Under the pieces are notes generated by a model that worked only from the letters and a program-made list of their open reading frames with translations, was not told the DNA's origin and did not search any database. Made by a program: the position numbers and the translations under genes. Shown in pieces: positions 57,923-64,000 of a stretch of 64,000 nucleotides of DNA (the first letter of the stretch is position 1; every line of letters starts with the position of its first letter). The stretch covers positions 1-64,000 of the forward strand of contig CANKVU010000011.1 in assembly GCA_947487205.1 (NCBI GenBank), given 5' to 3'. This DNA is from an uncultured Paracoccaceae bacterium (GTDB taxonomy: Bacteria; Pseudomonadota; Alphaproteobacteria; Rhodobacterales; Rhodobacteraceae).

Positions 57923-58812
57923 GCCCCGCTCGCCGCCGAGCCTGCGTCGACCACGTCAGAGGGAAGTTCCGGATCTCCGAACGTCTTGCCTGTCGCGTGC
58001 TGGGCCAGCATCGATCGACCCAGCGGAAGATGCCGCGGGGACGGGCCGACGAGGAGGCGCTGACCGCGGACATTGTCGCGCTGGCATCTCAGTACGGGCG
58101 CTACGGCTACCGCCGGATCGCTGCGATGCTGCGGGATGCCGGCTGGGCCGTGAACGTGAAGCGGGTCGAGCGGATCTGGCGACGGGAGGGGCTGAAGGTG
58201 CCCTCGACACAACCGAAGAAAGGCCGGCTTTGGTTGAACGAGGGGTCATGCATCCGCCTGCGCCCCGAGCGGCCGAACCACGTCTGGTCCTACGACTTCG
58301 TCGAGAGCCGGACGCATGACGGGAGGAAGTTCCGTATGCTCAATGTAATCGACGAGTTCACGCGGGAGTGCCTGGCCATCCGGATCGACCGAAAGCTCAA
58401 TTCGACCGCGGTGATCGACGTGCTGACCGACCTTTTCATCCTGCGAGGGGTGCCCGGCCATGTTCGGTCCGACAACGGGCCGGAGTTCATTGCCAAGGCA
58501 GTGCGGAACTGGATTGCGGCGGTCGGCGCGAAGACGGCATTCATCGAGCCCGGCAGCCCCTGGGAGAACGGGTATTGCGAGAGCTTCAACTCGAAGCTCA
58601 GGGACGAGCTTCTGAACGGCGAAATCTTTTACTCCCTCGCCGAGGCGCGCGTCGTGATCGAGGCATGGAGGATCCATTACAACACGGCACGGCCCCACTC
58701 GTCGCTGGGCTACCGACCACCGGCTCCGCAAGCCATCGAATGGCCGCCTCAAGGCACAGGATCGACCCCGCCTGCGGCCGCGGCAATGGCGCCGAGACCC
58801 GTCATGCACTAA
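57919..58812 (+). CDS. IS3-family transposase OrfB (integrase core)
   Basis: The DDE catalytic domain is made by -1 frameshifting from orfA near GGAAAC at 57911-57916. Motifs are HVWSYDFVESRTHDGRKFRM (first Asp), VPGHVRSDNGPEFIAKAVRN (second Asp) and GSPWENGYCESFNSKLRDEL (Glu). HTARPHSSLGYRPP-type ending is present (YNTARPHSSLGYRPPAP). It is full length. The start given is where the frame separates from orfA, not a true initiation codon. Confidence 0.92.
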   Translation: MSPARRRACVDHVRGKFRISERLACRVLGQHRSTQRKMPRGRADEEALTADIVALASQYGRYGYRRIAAMLRDAGWAVNVKRVERIWRREGLKVPSTQPKKGRLWLNEGSCIRLRPERPNHVWSYDFVESRTHDGRKFRMLNVIDEFTRECLAIRIDRKLNSTAVIDVLTDLFILRGVPGHVRSDNGPEFIAKAVRNWIAAVGAKTAFIEPGSPWENGYCESFNSKLRDELLNGEIFYSLAEARVVIEAWRIHYNTARPHSSLGYRPPAPQAIEWPPQGTGSTPPAAAAMAPRPVMH

Positions 58813-58846
58813 GACTGAAACCGGACCACCCGATAGGGGCAGGCCA

Positions 58847-59146
58847 AAGAACCATGACGGGCTTGCTCAACCGTTCGATAAGCCGATGCCCGAAGAACGT
58901 CGTTATGCCGGCTGCAAGCGCCGCAAGGAGCAGGCGGGAATCCGCTAGGGCTGCGGGGGGTTCGGCGCCAATTAGCACATCCCGGATCAAGCCCCCGGCC
59001 AGTCCCGCCGCAACCGAGAGGACCAGCACACCAAAGAGGTCGAGATTGTGGCGAACAGCTAGAAGGCCCCCACTCAGGGCGAAGACAAACGTGCCAAGGA
59101 GATCGAGAATGAGACTTAGATTTTGTTCAATCACGGAGATGCTCAA
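58847..59146 (-). pseudogene. TRIC/UPF0126-family channel gene, 3' half lost at the IS3 end
   Basis: The first 100 residues show LILDLLGTFVFALSGGLLAV, LDLFGVLVLSVAAGLAGGLI and RDVLIGAEPPAALADSRLLL, the N-terminal repeat of UPF0126/TRIC cation-channel proteins. The family has about 200 residues; here it ends at the IS3 boundary (58846) after ERLSKPVMVL. The start is TTG at 59146 or GTG nearby. The missing half is not on the other side of the IS. Confidence 0.8.
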
Positions 59147-59204
59147 CAGCTGTGCGAATTAAGGATCATCGGGCCAAGTGAAAGCAGGTGCCAGTTGGAC
59201 CTCA

Positions 59205-60392
59205 TCATGCCATTTCCTGTCGCCGCCGGACCGAGAGCCCCTCGAGGCTGCCCACGAGGTTCAACCGCCCGCGCTCGAAGGCGCGTGTCATACCGCGCAG
59301 GTAGCCGCCGGGGTTGCGCACGGGATCGGTGGGATGCTCGCGCCGCGCATCGGCCAGAACGAGGGCGAGGGTCGCCACCTGTCCTCCCATGGTCAGGATC
59401 GCCTGCGTCCAGCCCTCGGGCCCGATCCCAAGATCGGGACGCAGATCATGGGCGGCCATCTCGACGTCGTGCCAGGTGGGGACGAACCGATCCCCCTTCC
59501 GCAGGTCGATCCGGATCCTCAGATCTTCCGAGGCCAGCGCATAGATCCGCCGCGGTGTCAGATTGGCGAGGGGGTCGGCCTTGTCGATCGCCCCGGCCGC
59601 CGCTTCTGCTTTTTCTAAGCAGTCGTGATCCGGTGACGGATTACAGGATACATAGATGTCTTTGGTTGTAGCTTGTATATGGGACCGGACACTTTTGTCC
59701 GCTCGACCGGACATTTCTGTGCTTTCTTCACAGAGTTTCCACAGGCGATCCGCTAGATCAGCCGCTTCCGCGACGTGCTCACGGAGGTCGGCGAGCGGCA
59801 GGCTGCGAAGTTCCGCCGCGCCGGGCCAGGTCGCGAACATGGCCGCGATCTCGGCCAGCTCCTGGCCAAGCCCCCTGCCCTCTTGGCGCTCCCTCAGGTG
59901 ATCCCCGATCAGTCTCTTGTGGGTGCTGCGCTCGGCGCGGAGCTGGGCCGCTTCCCGGTGTTCCGCCTCGCGACGCGCGAGGTAGCTGCGGATCTCGTCC
60001 ATCTTCCGGATCGCCGGGGTGAAGACGATCCCGCGCTCCCCAACTTGGCTGCGGTTGCCGTTTCCCATGGTCCGGCACTCGATCAGGCCGGCCGCCTCGA
60101 GGGCGCGCTCGTGGCGCCGGACCGTGCGCTCATCCGCGCCGATCTCGGCGGCAATATCGCCCTGGCGCTTGTAGCAGACAGGCTCGCGGTCCGGGCAGGT
60201 CCAGTCGCGCGGGCGGGTGTGACGGGCATGGGCGCGCAGGGTGCAGAGCGCCCCGCGTCCGATATTCAGGATGGGCCGTGCCGCCTCGATCAGGACGAGA
60301 AAACTGTCGCGCTGGAGTCCGTCGGTCAGGGCGGGAAATGCGCCCGCCGCGTCGTCAGCGCGTTCGAGCGCGCTTGTATGGTCTTGAGTCAC
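59205..60392 (-). CDS. repC: Plasmid replication initiator RepC
   Basis: This 395-residue protein has the RepC N-terminal winged helix (VLIEAARPILNIGRGALCTL, RQGDIAAEIGADERTVRRHE, RALEAAGLIECRTMGNGNRS) and the C-terminal RepC domain ending VRNPGGYLRGMTRAFERGRL. RepC proteins start replication, usually at an origin within their own gene. GTG at 60392 has AGGAC upstream; the frame to 60509 is open but overlaps the leader. No repA or repB lies beside it, so either this is a repC-only replicon or partition genes lie outside the window. Confidence 0.92.
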   Translation of the reverse strand: MTQDHTSALERADDAAGAFPALTDGLQRDSFLVLIEAARPILNIGRGALCTLRAHARHTRPRDWTCPDREPVCYKRQGDIAAEIGADERTVRRHERALEAAGLIECRTMGNGNRSQVGERGIVFTPAIRKMDEIRSYLARREAEHREAAQLRAERSTHKRLIGDHLRERQEGRGLGQELAEIAAMFATWPGAAELRSLPLADLREHVAEAADLADRLWKLCEESTEMSGRADKSVRSHIQATTKDIYVSCNPSPDHDCLEKAEAAAGAIDKADPLANLTPRRIYALASEDLRIRIDLRKGDRFVPTWHDVEMAAHDLRPDLGIGPEGWTQAILTMGGQVATLALVLADARREHPTDPVRNPGGYLRGMTRAFERGRLNLVGSLEGLSVRRRQEMA

Positions 60393-60489
60393 TGCTTTGT
60401 CCTCACGGTTGGACCGCAAGGCGGCAGGCAAGCCACACCCGTTCACACAAGTGTGGTTTTGCTTGCTCAACCCGGGAGGAGGGACTAAA

Positions 60490-60569
60490 CGGGATGTCGA
60501 GCAAGACATTTTCCAGGGATTGCCGTCCCTTGGGTTTAGCCCCCCGCTAGGTTGCCGCCTTAGCGGGGG
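60490..60569 (+). ncRNA. Candidate antisense RNA upstream of repC
   Basis: Plus-strand DNA opposite the repC leader ends in a 9-bp stem (CCCCCGCTA with TAGCGGGGG, loop of 11) and TTATCTTTTCT, a clear rho-independent terminator at 60541-60569. TTGCTT and TAAAC elements lie upstream near 60460-60495. In repABC plasmids a small counter-transcribed RNA of similar size controls repC; this is placed likewise. The 5' end is a guess. Confidence 0.45.
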
Positions 60570-60858
60570 TTATCTTTTCTGGGGCCTGTTTTTCTGCCTG
60601 CTCCTCAGAGTCTTGTGCTTTTGTCTTGCAGGTTGTTAATCGCCTCAATTCCAAGGTTCGCAATTTCCCAAGCTGCTCGGCCACCCACCGCTCGTCGATC
60701 GCAAGCATGCGGGCGCCTGTGCACTGCTGAAATAAAATCGATCTCACTGTCAAATCGATTTTTACATTGCATTCCTCTTTCGCTTCTGTTCTGCAACCTA
60801 TGACAGAAGCGGAGCATGCTGTAAGCCTGCCACTTGCACTTCTGTTCAAGTTTCCCAC
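60547..60858 (-). CDS. Doubtful small protein upstream of repC
   Basis: The open frame of 103 codons contains KIDLTVRSILFQQCTGARML and AIDERWVAEQLGKLRTLELR, then a charged tail that overlaps the terminator stem. No ribosome site or family is seen. The DNA here is AT-rich with inverted AAAATCGAT/ATCGATTTT elements near 60734-60760, so the region may instead be regulatory or part of the replicon control. Confidence 0.25.
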   Translation of the reverse strand: MGNLNRSASGRLTACSASVIGCRTEAKEECNVKIDLTVRSILFQQCTGARMLAIDERWVAEQLGKLRTLELRRLTTCKTKAQDSEEQAEKQAPEKITPAKAAT

Positions 60859-60908
60859 GGCTTACCGCTGTGCTAACTCGCCTATGGATTGTTGGGGGAG
60901 AGGCAGCG

Positions 60909-61199
60909 ATGAGCGAAGCCAGAAGGCCGCCCGTTCTTGGGACACATGTTCGAGAAGAAATCGGCCGGGGCGCGCAGCTCTCCTATAAGCCGTTCGTTTC
61001 GTCCAGAGACCGTCTCGAGTGGGAAGTCCATATCGTGTTCCCCGACGGCCATGAGCAACCCGTTCTTGTCAGCGGGACGGCGAAGCAGAAGATCCTCAAA
61101 TCCGCCGACGCCGTTGTCAGCTACAACCGGGACCTGCACCCGCAATCAGAAGGCGTGTTCGTCCCCTACCCGCCAATTGGAGACGCAGAGGAGGAGTGA
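60909..61199 (+). CDS. Hypothetical protein at the head of the secretion operon
   Basis: This 96-residue soluble protein contains [40 protein letters not shown] and [17 protein letters not shown]. The ATG at 60909 has GAGAGG upstream; the longer frame to 60834 lies in the leader. It precedes the VirB1-like gene, whose frame it may overlap by a few codons, so it may be part of the conjugation operon. No family is recognised. Confidence 0.65.
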   Translation: MSEARRPPVLGTHVREEIGRGAQLSYKPFVSSRDRLEWEVHIVFPDGHEQPVLVSGTAKQKILKSADAVVSYNRDLHPQSEGVFVPYPPIGDAEEE

Positions 61200-61974
61200 G
61201 CGGAGGGAAAATCGCCGCCCTCGCGAAGCTCAGCCAGGATCGCAGCGCGAAGCAGTAGGCCGAGCGACTGTAGCACTGCTTGGCCTTCTCCTGGGCGCGC
61301 TGGCCTGCACCGCGCCGGCAGACGCCACAGTCTTCGAGTACGGGCCGAACGGCGCGGTCAAGATCGACGGCCAGCGCCGGTCAGAGCGTAACGAAGTTAC
61401 GGAGCCGAAGAGAGCCCCGACCCCTCAGAGCATTGTCGCCAGCACCAAGAACCGCGGCCCCTACCCCGATCTCGCCCGGGACATAGCGCTGCGCCATGCC
61501 GGCAGCCCCGGTCCTCGGGCGGCCGGGCTCGATGCGGCGACCTTCATCAGGCTCTTCACCGAGCTCGTTCGCGCGGAGAGCGCCTTCGATCCACGAGCCC
61601 TGTCTCCGAAGGGCGCGCAAGGTCTCGGCCAACTCATGCCGGCGACCGCGCGGTCTCTCGGCGTGACCGATCCGTGGGACCCCATCCAGAATCTCGACGG
61701 AGCCGTGCGGTATCTCTGCGCGCAGCTCGAACGGTTCGGCGACGCGCGCCTGGCGCTCGCGGCCTACAATGCCGGGCCGCACCGGGTCGTCCAGTACAAC
61801 GGCATTCCGCCCTACCGGGAAACCCGCGCCTATGTCGCCCGGATCTCTACCGCGGTGGGCCTCGCGCCCACGACTGAGCAGGCGCCTCCGGCGACGCGCG
61901 CGTCCACGGCTAGCCCCGCGACGCAATCGACCTCCGACAGCAGACAAGGGAACACCTCTGTATGGACCTACTGA
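61177..61974 (+). CDS. virB1: VirB1-like lytic transglycosylase
   Basis: The product has a hydrophobic secretion segment ([18 protein letters not shown]) and a lysozyme-like domain with catalytic Glu in [40 protein letters not shown] and [20 protein letters not shown] follow. It would open the peptidoglycan for the secretion channel. The start is unclear: the frame has no ATG or GTG near the secretion segment, so TTG at 61177 is used; a sequencing or natural frameshift from the GTG at 61196 is another option. It overlaps virB2 by 13 bp. Confidence 0.82.
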   Translation: METQRRSERRENRRPREAQPGSQREAVGRATVALLGLLLGALACTAPADATVFEYGPNGAVKIDGQRRSERNEVTEPKRAPTPQSIVASTKNRGPYPDLARDIALRHAGSPGPRAAGLDAATFIRLFTELVRAESAFDPRALSPKGAQGLGQLMPATARSLGVTDPWDPIQNLDGAVRYLCAQLERFGDARLALAAYNAGPHRVVQYNGIPPYRETRAYVARISTAVGLAPTTEQAPPATRASTASPATQSTSDSRQGNTSVWTY

Positions 61975-62252
61975 CCCTCTCCACCCGGCGGGCCGTGTTT
62001 TGCACGCTTGCCGTCTTCGCCGCCGCGTCGCCTGCGCTCGCGCAGGACCTCTCGCCGGTGAACACCTTCTTCACCACCCTTGGCACTGCCCTGACAGGGC
62101 CGACCGGGCGCGCCATCGGTCTCGTGGCGCTGGCGGGCGTGGGCCTGATGTTCCTGACGGGGCGGATGAACTGGGGCTTTGCCCTGTCCATCGTGCTCGG
62201 GCTCGTCATCCTGTTCGGCGCCGGCACCATCCTCGGCGGCATCGGCGCCTGA
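61962..62252 (+). CDS. virB2: VirB2/TrbC-family pilin
   Basis: This 96-residue protein has a signal sequence ([19 protein letters not shown]) and two mature hydrophobic helices ([17 protein letters not shown] and [20 protein letters not shown]), as expected for VirB2/TrbC pilin. It forms the conjugative pilus. The stop overlaps virB3 by one base (TGATG). Confidence 0.9.
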   Translation: MDLLTLSTRRAVFCTLAVFAAASPALAQDLSPVNTFFTTLGTALTGPTGRAIGLVALAGVGLMFLTGRMNWGFALSIVLGLVILFGAGTILGGIGA

Positions 62253-62527
62253 TGCGTAACCCGTGCTTCCTTGCCCTGACGAGGCCCGTTTCCGTGGCGG
62301 GCCTCCCCATGACCTACGTGGTCGCGCTCGCGGCCCTGGTCATCGGCGGCTTCATCGCGACCCTCTCGTTTCTCTGGTTCGTGGGGAGCGCGGGTCTTGG
62401 CTACGCCGCCCTGCGCCTGCTCGCCAACTACGACCCGCGGCTGGTGGACGTGATTGTCACCGCGCTCTCGAAGGCCCCCCTGCCCCCGAGCTGGTTCAAG
62501 GGAAAGGGCATCATCTACCGTGCTTGA
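62252..62527 (+). CDS. virB3: VirB3-family inner-membrane protein
   Basis: This 91-residue protein carries the VirB3 opening NPCFLALTRPVSVAGLPMTY, then VVALAALVIGGFIATLSFLW, and a short C-terminal part (YDPRLVDVIVTALSKAPLPP). It works with VirB4 in pilus assembly. It overlaps virB4 by 8 bp. Confidence 0.9.
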   Translation: MRNPCFLALTRPVSVAGLPMTYVVALAALVIGGFIATLSFLWFVGSAGLGYAALRLLANYDPRLVDVIVTALSKAPLPPSWFKGKGIIYRA

Positions 62528-64000
62528 GACGACGCAGAGCCGGGCCCGGAGGCTGACCGACCCGAAGGGCATCACGCGGGAGCACTACCTCGGCGACTAC
62601 CTGCCCTACCTGTCGGTGATCCGGGACGGCGTGATCCTGCTGCGCGACGGCGACGTGATGGCCTCATTCATTGTGGAGGGGGTCAATGCGGACACCGCCG
62701 AGAGCATCCTCGTCGACGACGTGGCGCAGGCGATGAGCGCGAATGTCGCCCAAGCCGAAGCCGACACCGCCTTCTATGTCCACCGCTTCTCCCACGAGGC
62801 CGACCCGGCCATGCCGCCCGTCACTGGCGACGGGTTCGCGGCCCAGATCGACCGGTACTGGCAATCCGCCCTCCACGGCATGGACCTGCGCCAACGGACC
62901 ACGATGGTGACGGTGGTGATCCGGCCGCAGACGCTCTCGACCCTCTGGGCGAAGCTGACCGGCGGCTCGAGGAAGAGCGGCCGCGAGCTGATGGAGCGGC
63001 GGATCTCCAAGCTCGAGGAGGTTGTCGCGACCCTGATGCAGGCGCTCTCGGCCACGCGCCCTGAGCGGCTGATGGCGAGCGACGGGCGCTGGCTGGGATA
63101 TCTCAAGATGATGACGACGGGGACGTTCACCCGAGTCCAGCCGCCCCGCGACTTCCGGCCGGTGCGCGATCTCATCACCGAGTCCCGCGTGGACTTCCGG
63201 GGCGACAGGTTCTTCGTCGCCGGGATGGACAGCGCCGACATGCGCTGGGGCGCCATGTTCTGCCTCAAGGGCTACCCAACCGAGACGGTTACGGGAATGC
63301 TGGGCCACCTCGACCTGCCCGCCAACACGGTCGTCAGCCATTCCTTCACGCCCATTGACATGGTGCCGGCACTCTCCCGCGTGCAGCGCACCGCCCGGCA
63401 GATGAGCGCGGCCGACGATGCCGCGATCTCGGCGCGGGACGATCTCGTGGCCGCCGCCGACGAGCTCGCATCGGGCCGGATCAGTTTCGGACATAACCAG
63501 CTCACCGTCATGGTGACGACGCGGACGCAGGACGAGCTCGATGCGATGTCGAGCCGTATCCGCACCGCACTCCAGCGCATCCAGGGCGTGCCGGTGCGCG
63601 AGGATATCGGTGCGCGCACCGCCTACTTCGCCCAGCACCCTGGCAACTTCGCCCACCGGGCGCGGCCCGCCATGATCTCCTCGGCCTGTTTCGCGGATTT
63701 CGCGGCGCTTCATGGCGCGAACAGGGGGCTTCGCTCGGGCGAGGAACCCTGGGGCGCGCCGATCACGACGCTGCCGACGCTGACTGGCGAACCCTACCGC
63801 TTCAACTTCCACCTGGGCGGCGCGACTGGCGACCTCACCGTCGGCCATACCCTGGTCATCGGTCGCACCGGCTCGGGCAAGTCCCTCGGGACGGCCTTCC
63901 TGCTGGCGCAGGCGCAGCGGGTGGGTCCGCGGATCATCGTCTTCGACAAGGATCGCGGCCTTGAGGCGCCACTCCGGGCGCTCGGGGGCAGCTATTCCCC
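62520..64000 (+). CDS. virB4: VirB4-family ATPase (3' end beyond the window)
   Basis: The frame runs from GTG 62520 to the window end without a stop, 493 codons so far. The N-terminal CagE/TrbE part carries HYLGDYLPYLSVIRDGVILL, GVPVREDIGARTAYFAQHPG and NFAHRARPAMISSACFADFA. Walker A is IGRTGSGKSLGTAF at about 446-459, followed by the start of the ATPase core (RIIVFDKDRGLEAPLRALGG). It powers the type IV secretion channel. The GTG start lies inside the virB3 end. Confidence 0.95.
   Translation, partial: MLETTQSRARRLTDPKGITREHYLGDYLPYLSVIRDGVILLRDGDVMASFIVEGVNADTAESILVDDVAQAMSANVAQAEADTAFYVHRFSHEADPAMPPVTGDGFAAQIDRYWQSALHGMDLRQRTTMVTVVIRPQTLSTLWAKLTGGSRKSGRELMERRISKLEEVVATLMQALSATRPERLMASDGRWLGYLKMMTTGTFTRVQPPRDFRPVRDLITESRVDFRGDRFFVAGMDSADMRWGAMFCLKGYPTETVTGMLGHLDLPANTVVSHSFTPIDMVPALSRVQRTARQMSAADDAAISARDDLVAAADELASGRISFGHNQLTVMVTTRTQDELDAMSSRIRTALQRIQGVPVREDIGARTAYFAQHPGNFAHRARPAMISSACFADFAALHGANRGLRSGEEPWGAPITTLPTLTGEPYRFNFHLGGATGDLTVGHTLVIGRTGSGKSLGTAFLLAQAQRVGPRIIVFDKDRGLEAPLRALGGSYS

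Larger units (their letters stand above)
57580..58846 (+). mobile_element. IS3-family insertion sequence
   Basis: Terminal repeats share TGGTCTGCCCC (left, from 57580) and, reversed, TGGCCTGCCCC (right, ending at 58846), with GTGGTCC further in. OrfA and orfB are both intact and overlap in a -1 frame. The flanking bases are CAG on the left and AAG on the right, so no 3-bp target duplication is seen. Both neighbours are truncated genes from different operons. This suggests the IS took part in a deletion or fusion after insertion. Confidence 0.88.

Overview
The window is GC-rich and reads like an accessory replicon (large plasmid or chromid) of a Rhodobacterales alphaproteobacterium of the Paracoccus/Rhodovulum/Roseobacter type. 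The evidence is a RepC-family initiator next to the start of a VirB-type secretion operon, two toxin-antitoxin pairs, IS5-, ISNCY-, IS256- and IS3-family elements or relics, and a fused NarK1-NarK2 transporter followed by narGHJI as in Paracoccus. No rRNA, tRNA or CRISPR array was seen.

Layout. 1-620: IS5-family end and a broken ISNCY transposase. 623-11654 (minus): narK-narGHJI, a parvulin-like isomerase and two small genes, behind a consensus FNR box. 11801-17413: nitric-oxide defence (hmp, an nsrR-like Rrf2 gene, truncated globin-nnrS-nnrU) with three NsrR-like operators, plus moeA. 17656-19214: two toxin-antitoxin modules in AT-richer DNA. 19515-20080: a phasin gene with a PhaR-like operator. 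20234-25933: a signalling block made of a KaiC-like ATPase, HWE kinase and receiver, then a LOV-HWE kinase and receiver, then a BLUF protein. 26116-33805: a Crp/Fnr-type regulator divergent from an envelope/stress set (PRC-barrel repeat protein, a 22-residue membrane peptide, holin-like and DUF3618 proteins), then YihY, a channel-like protein and MscS. The mscS 3' end is interrupted by a complete IS256 element with an 8-bp target duplication. 35915-42913: cbb3 oxidase ccoNOQP with ccoI and ccoS but no ccoG or ccoH at the usual place. 42927-46252: small conserved genes (DUF454, two DUF488 types, cupin, 5-FCL, CMD) with an nnrS fragment. 46524-53472: VOC, DoxX, LysR, M20 peptidase, PLD protein and a permease. 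53761-57579: beta-keto acid catabolism (ScoAB, BenE-like, BKACE and a truncated hydrolase). 57580-58846: IS3 element lying between two truncated genes. 59205-64000: repC and VirB1-B4-like genes, with virB4 running off the window.

How it fits together. Nitrate respiration, NO detoxification, a high-affinity oxidase and molybdenum cofactor synthesis form a low-oxygen respiratory package. The blue-light and KaiC-like sensors and the envelope-stress genes would help a phototroph or surface-water bacterium respond to light and stress. BKACE releases acetoacetate, which ScoAB can activate to acetoacetyl-CoA. RepC, the secretion genes and the toxin-antitoxin pairs account for replication, transfer and maintenance.
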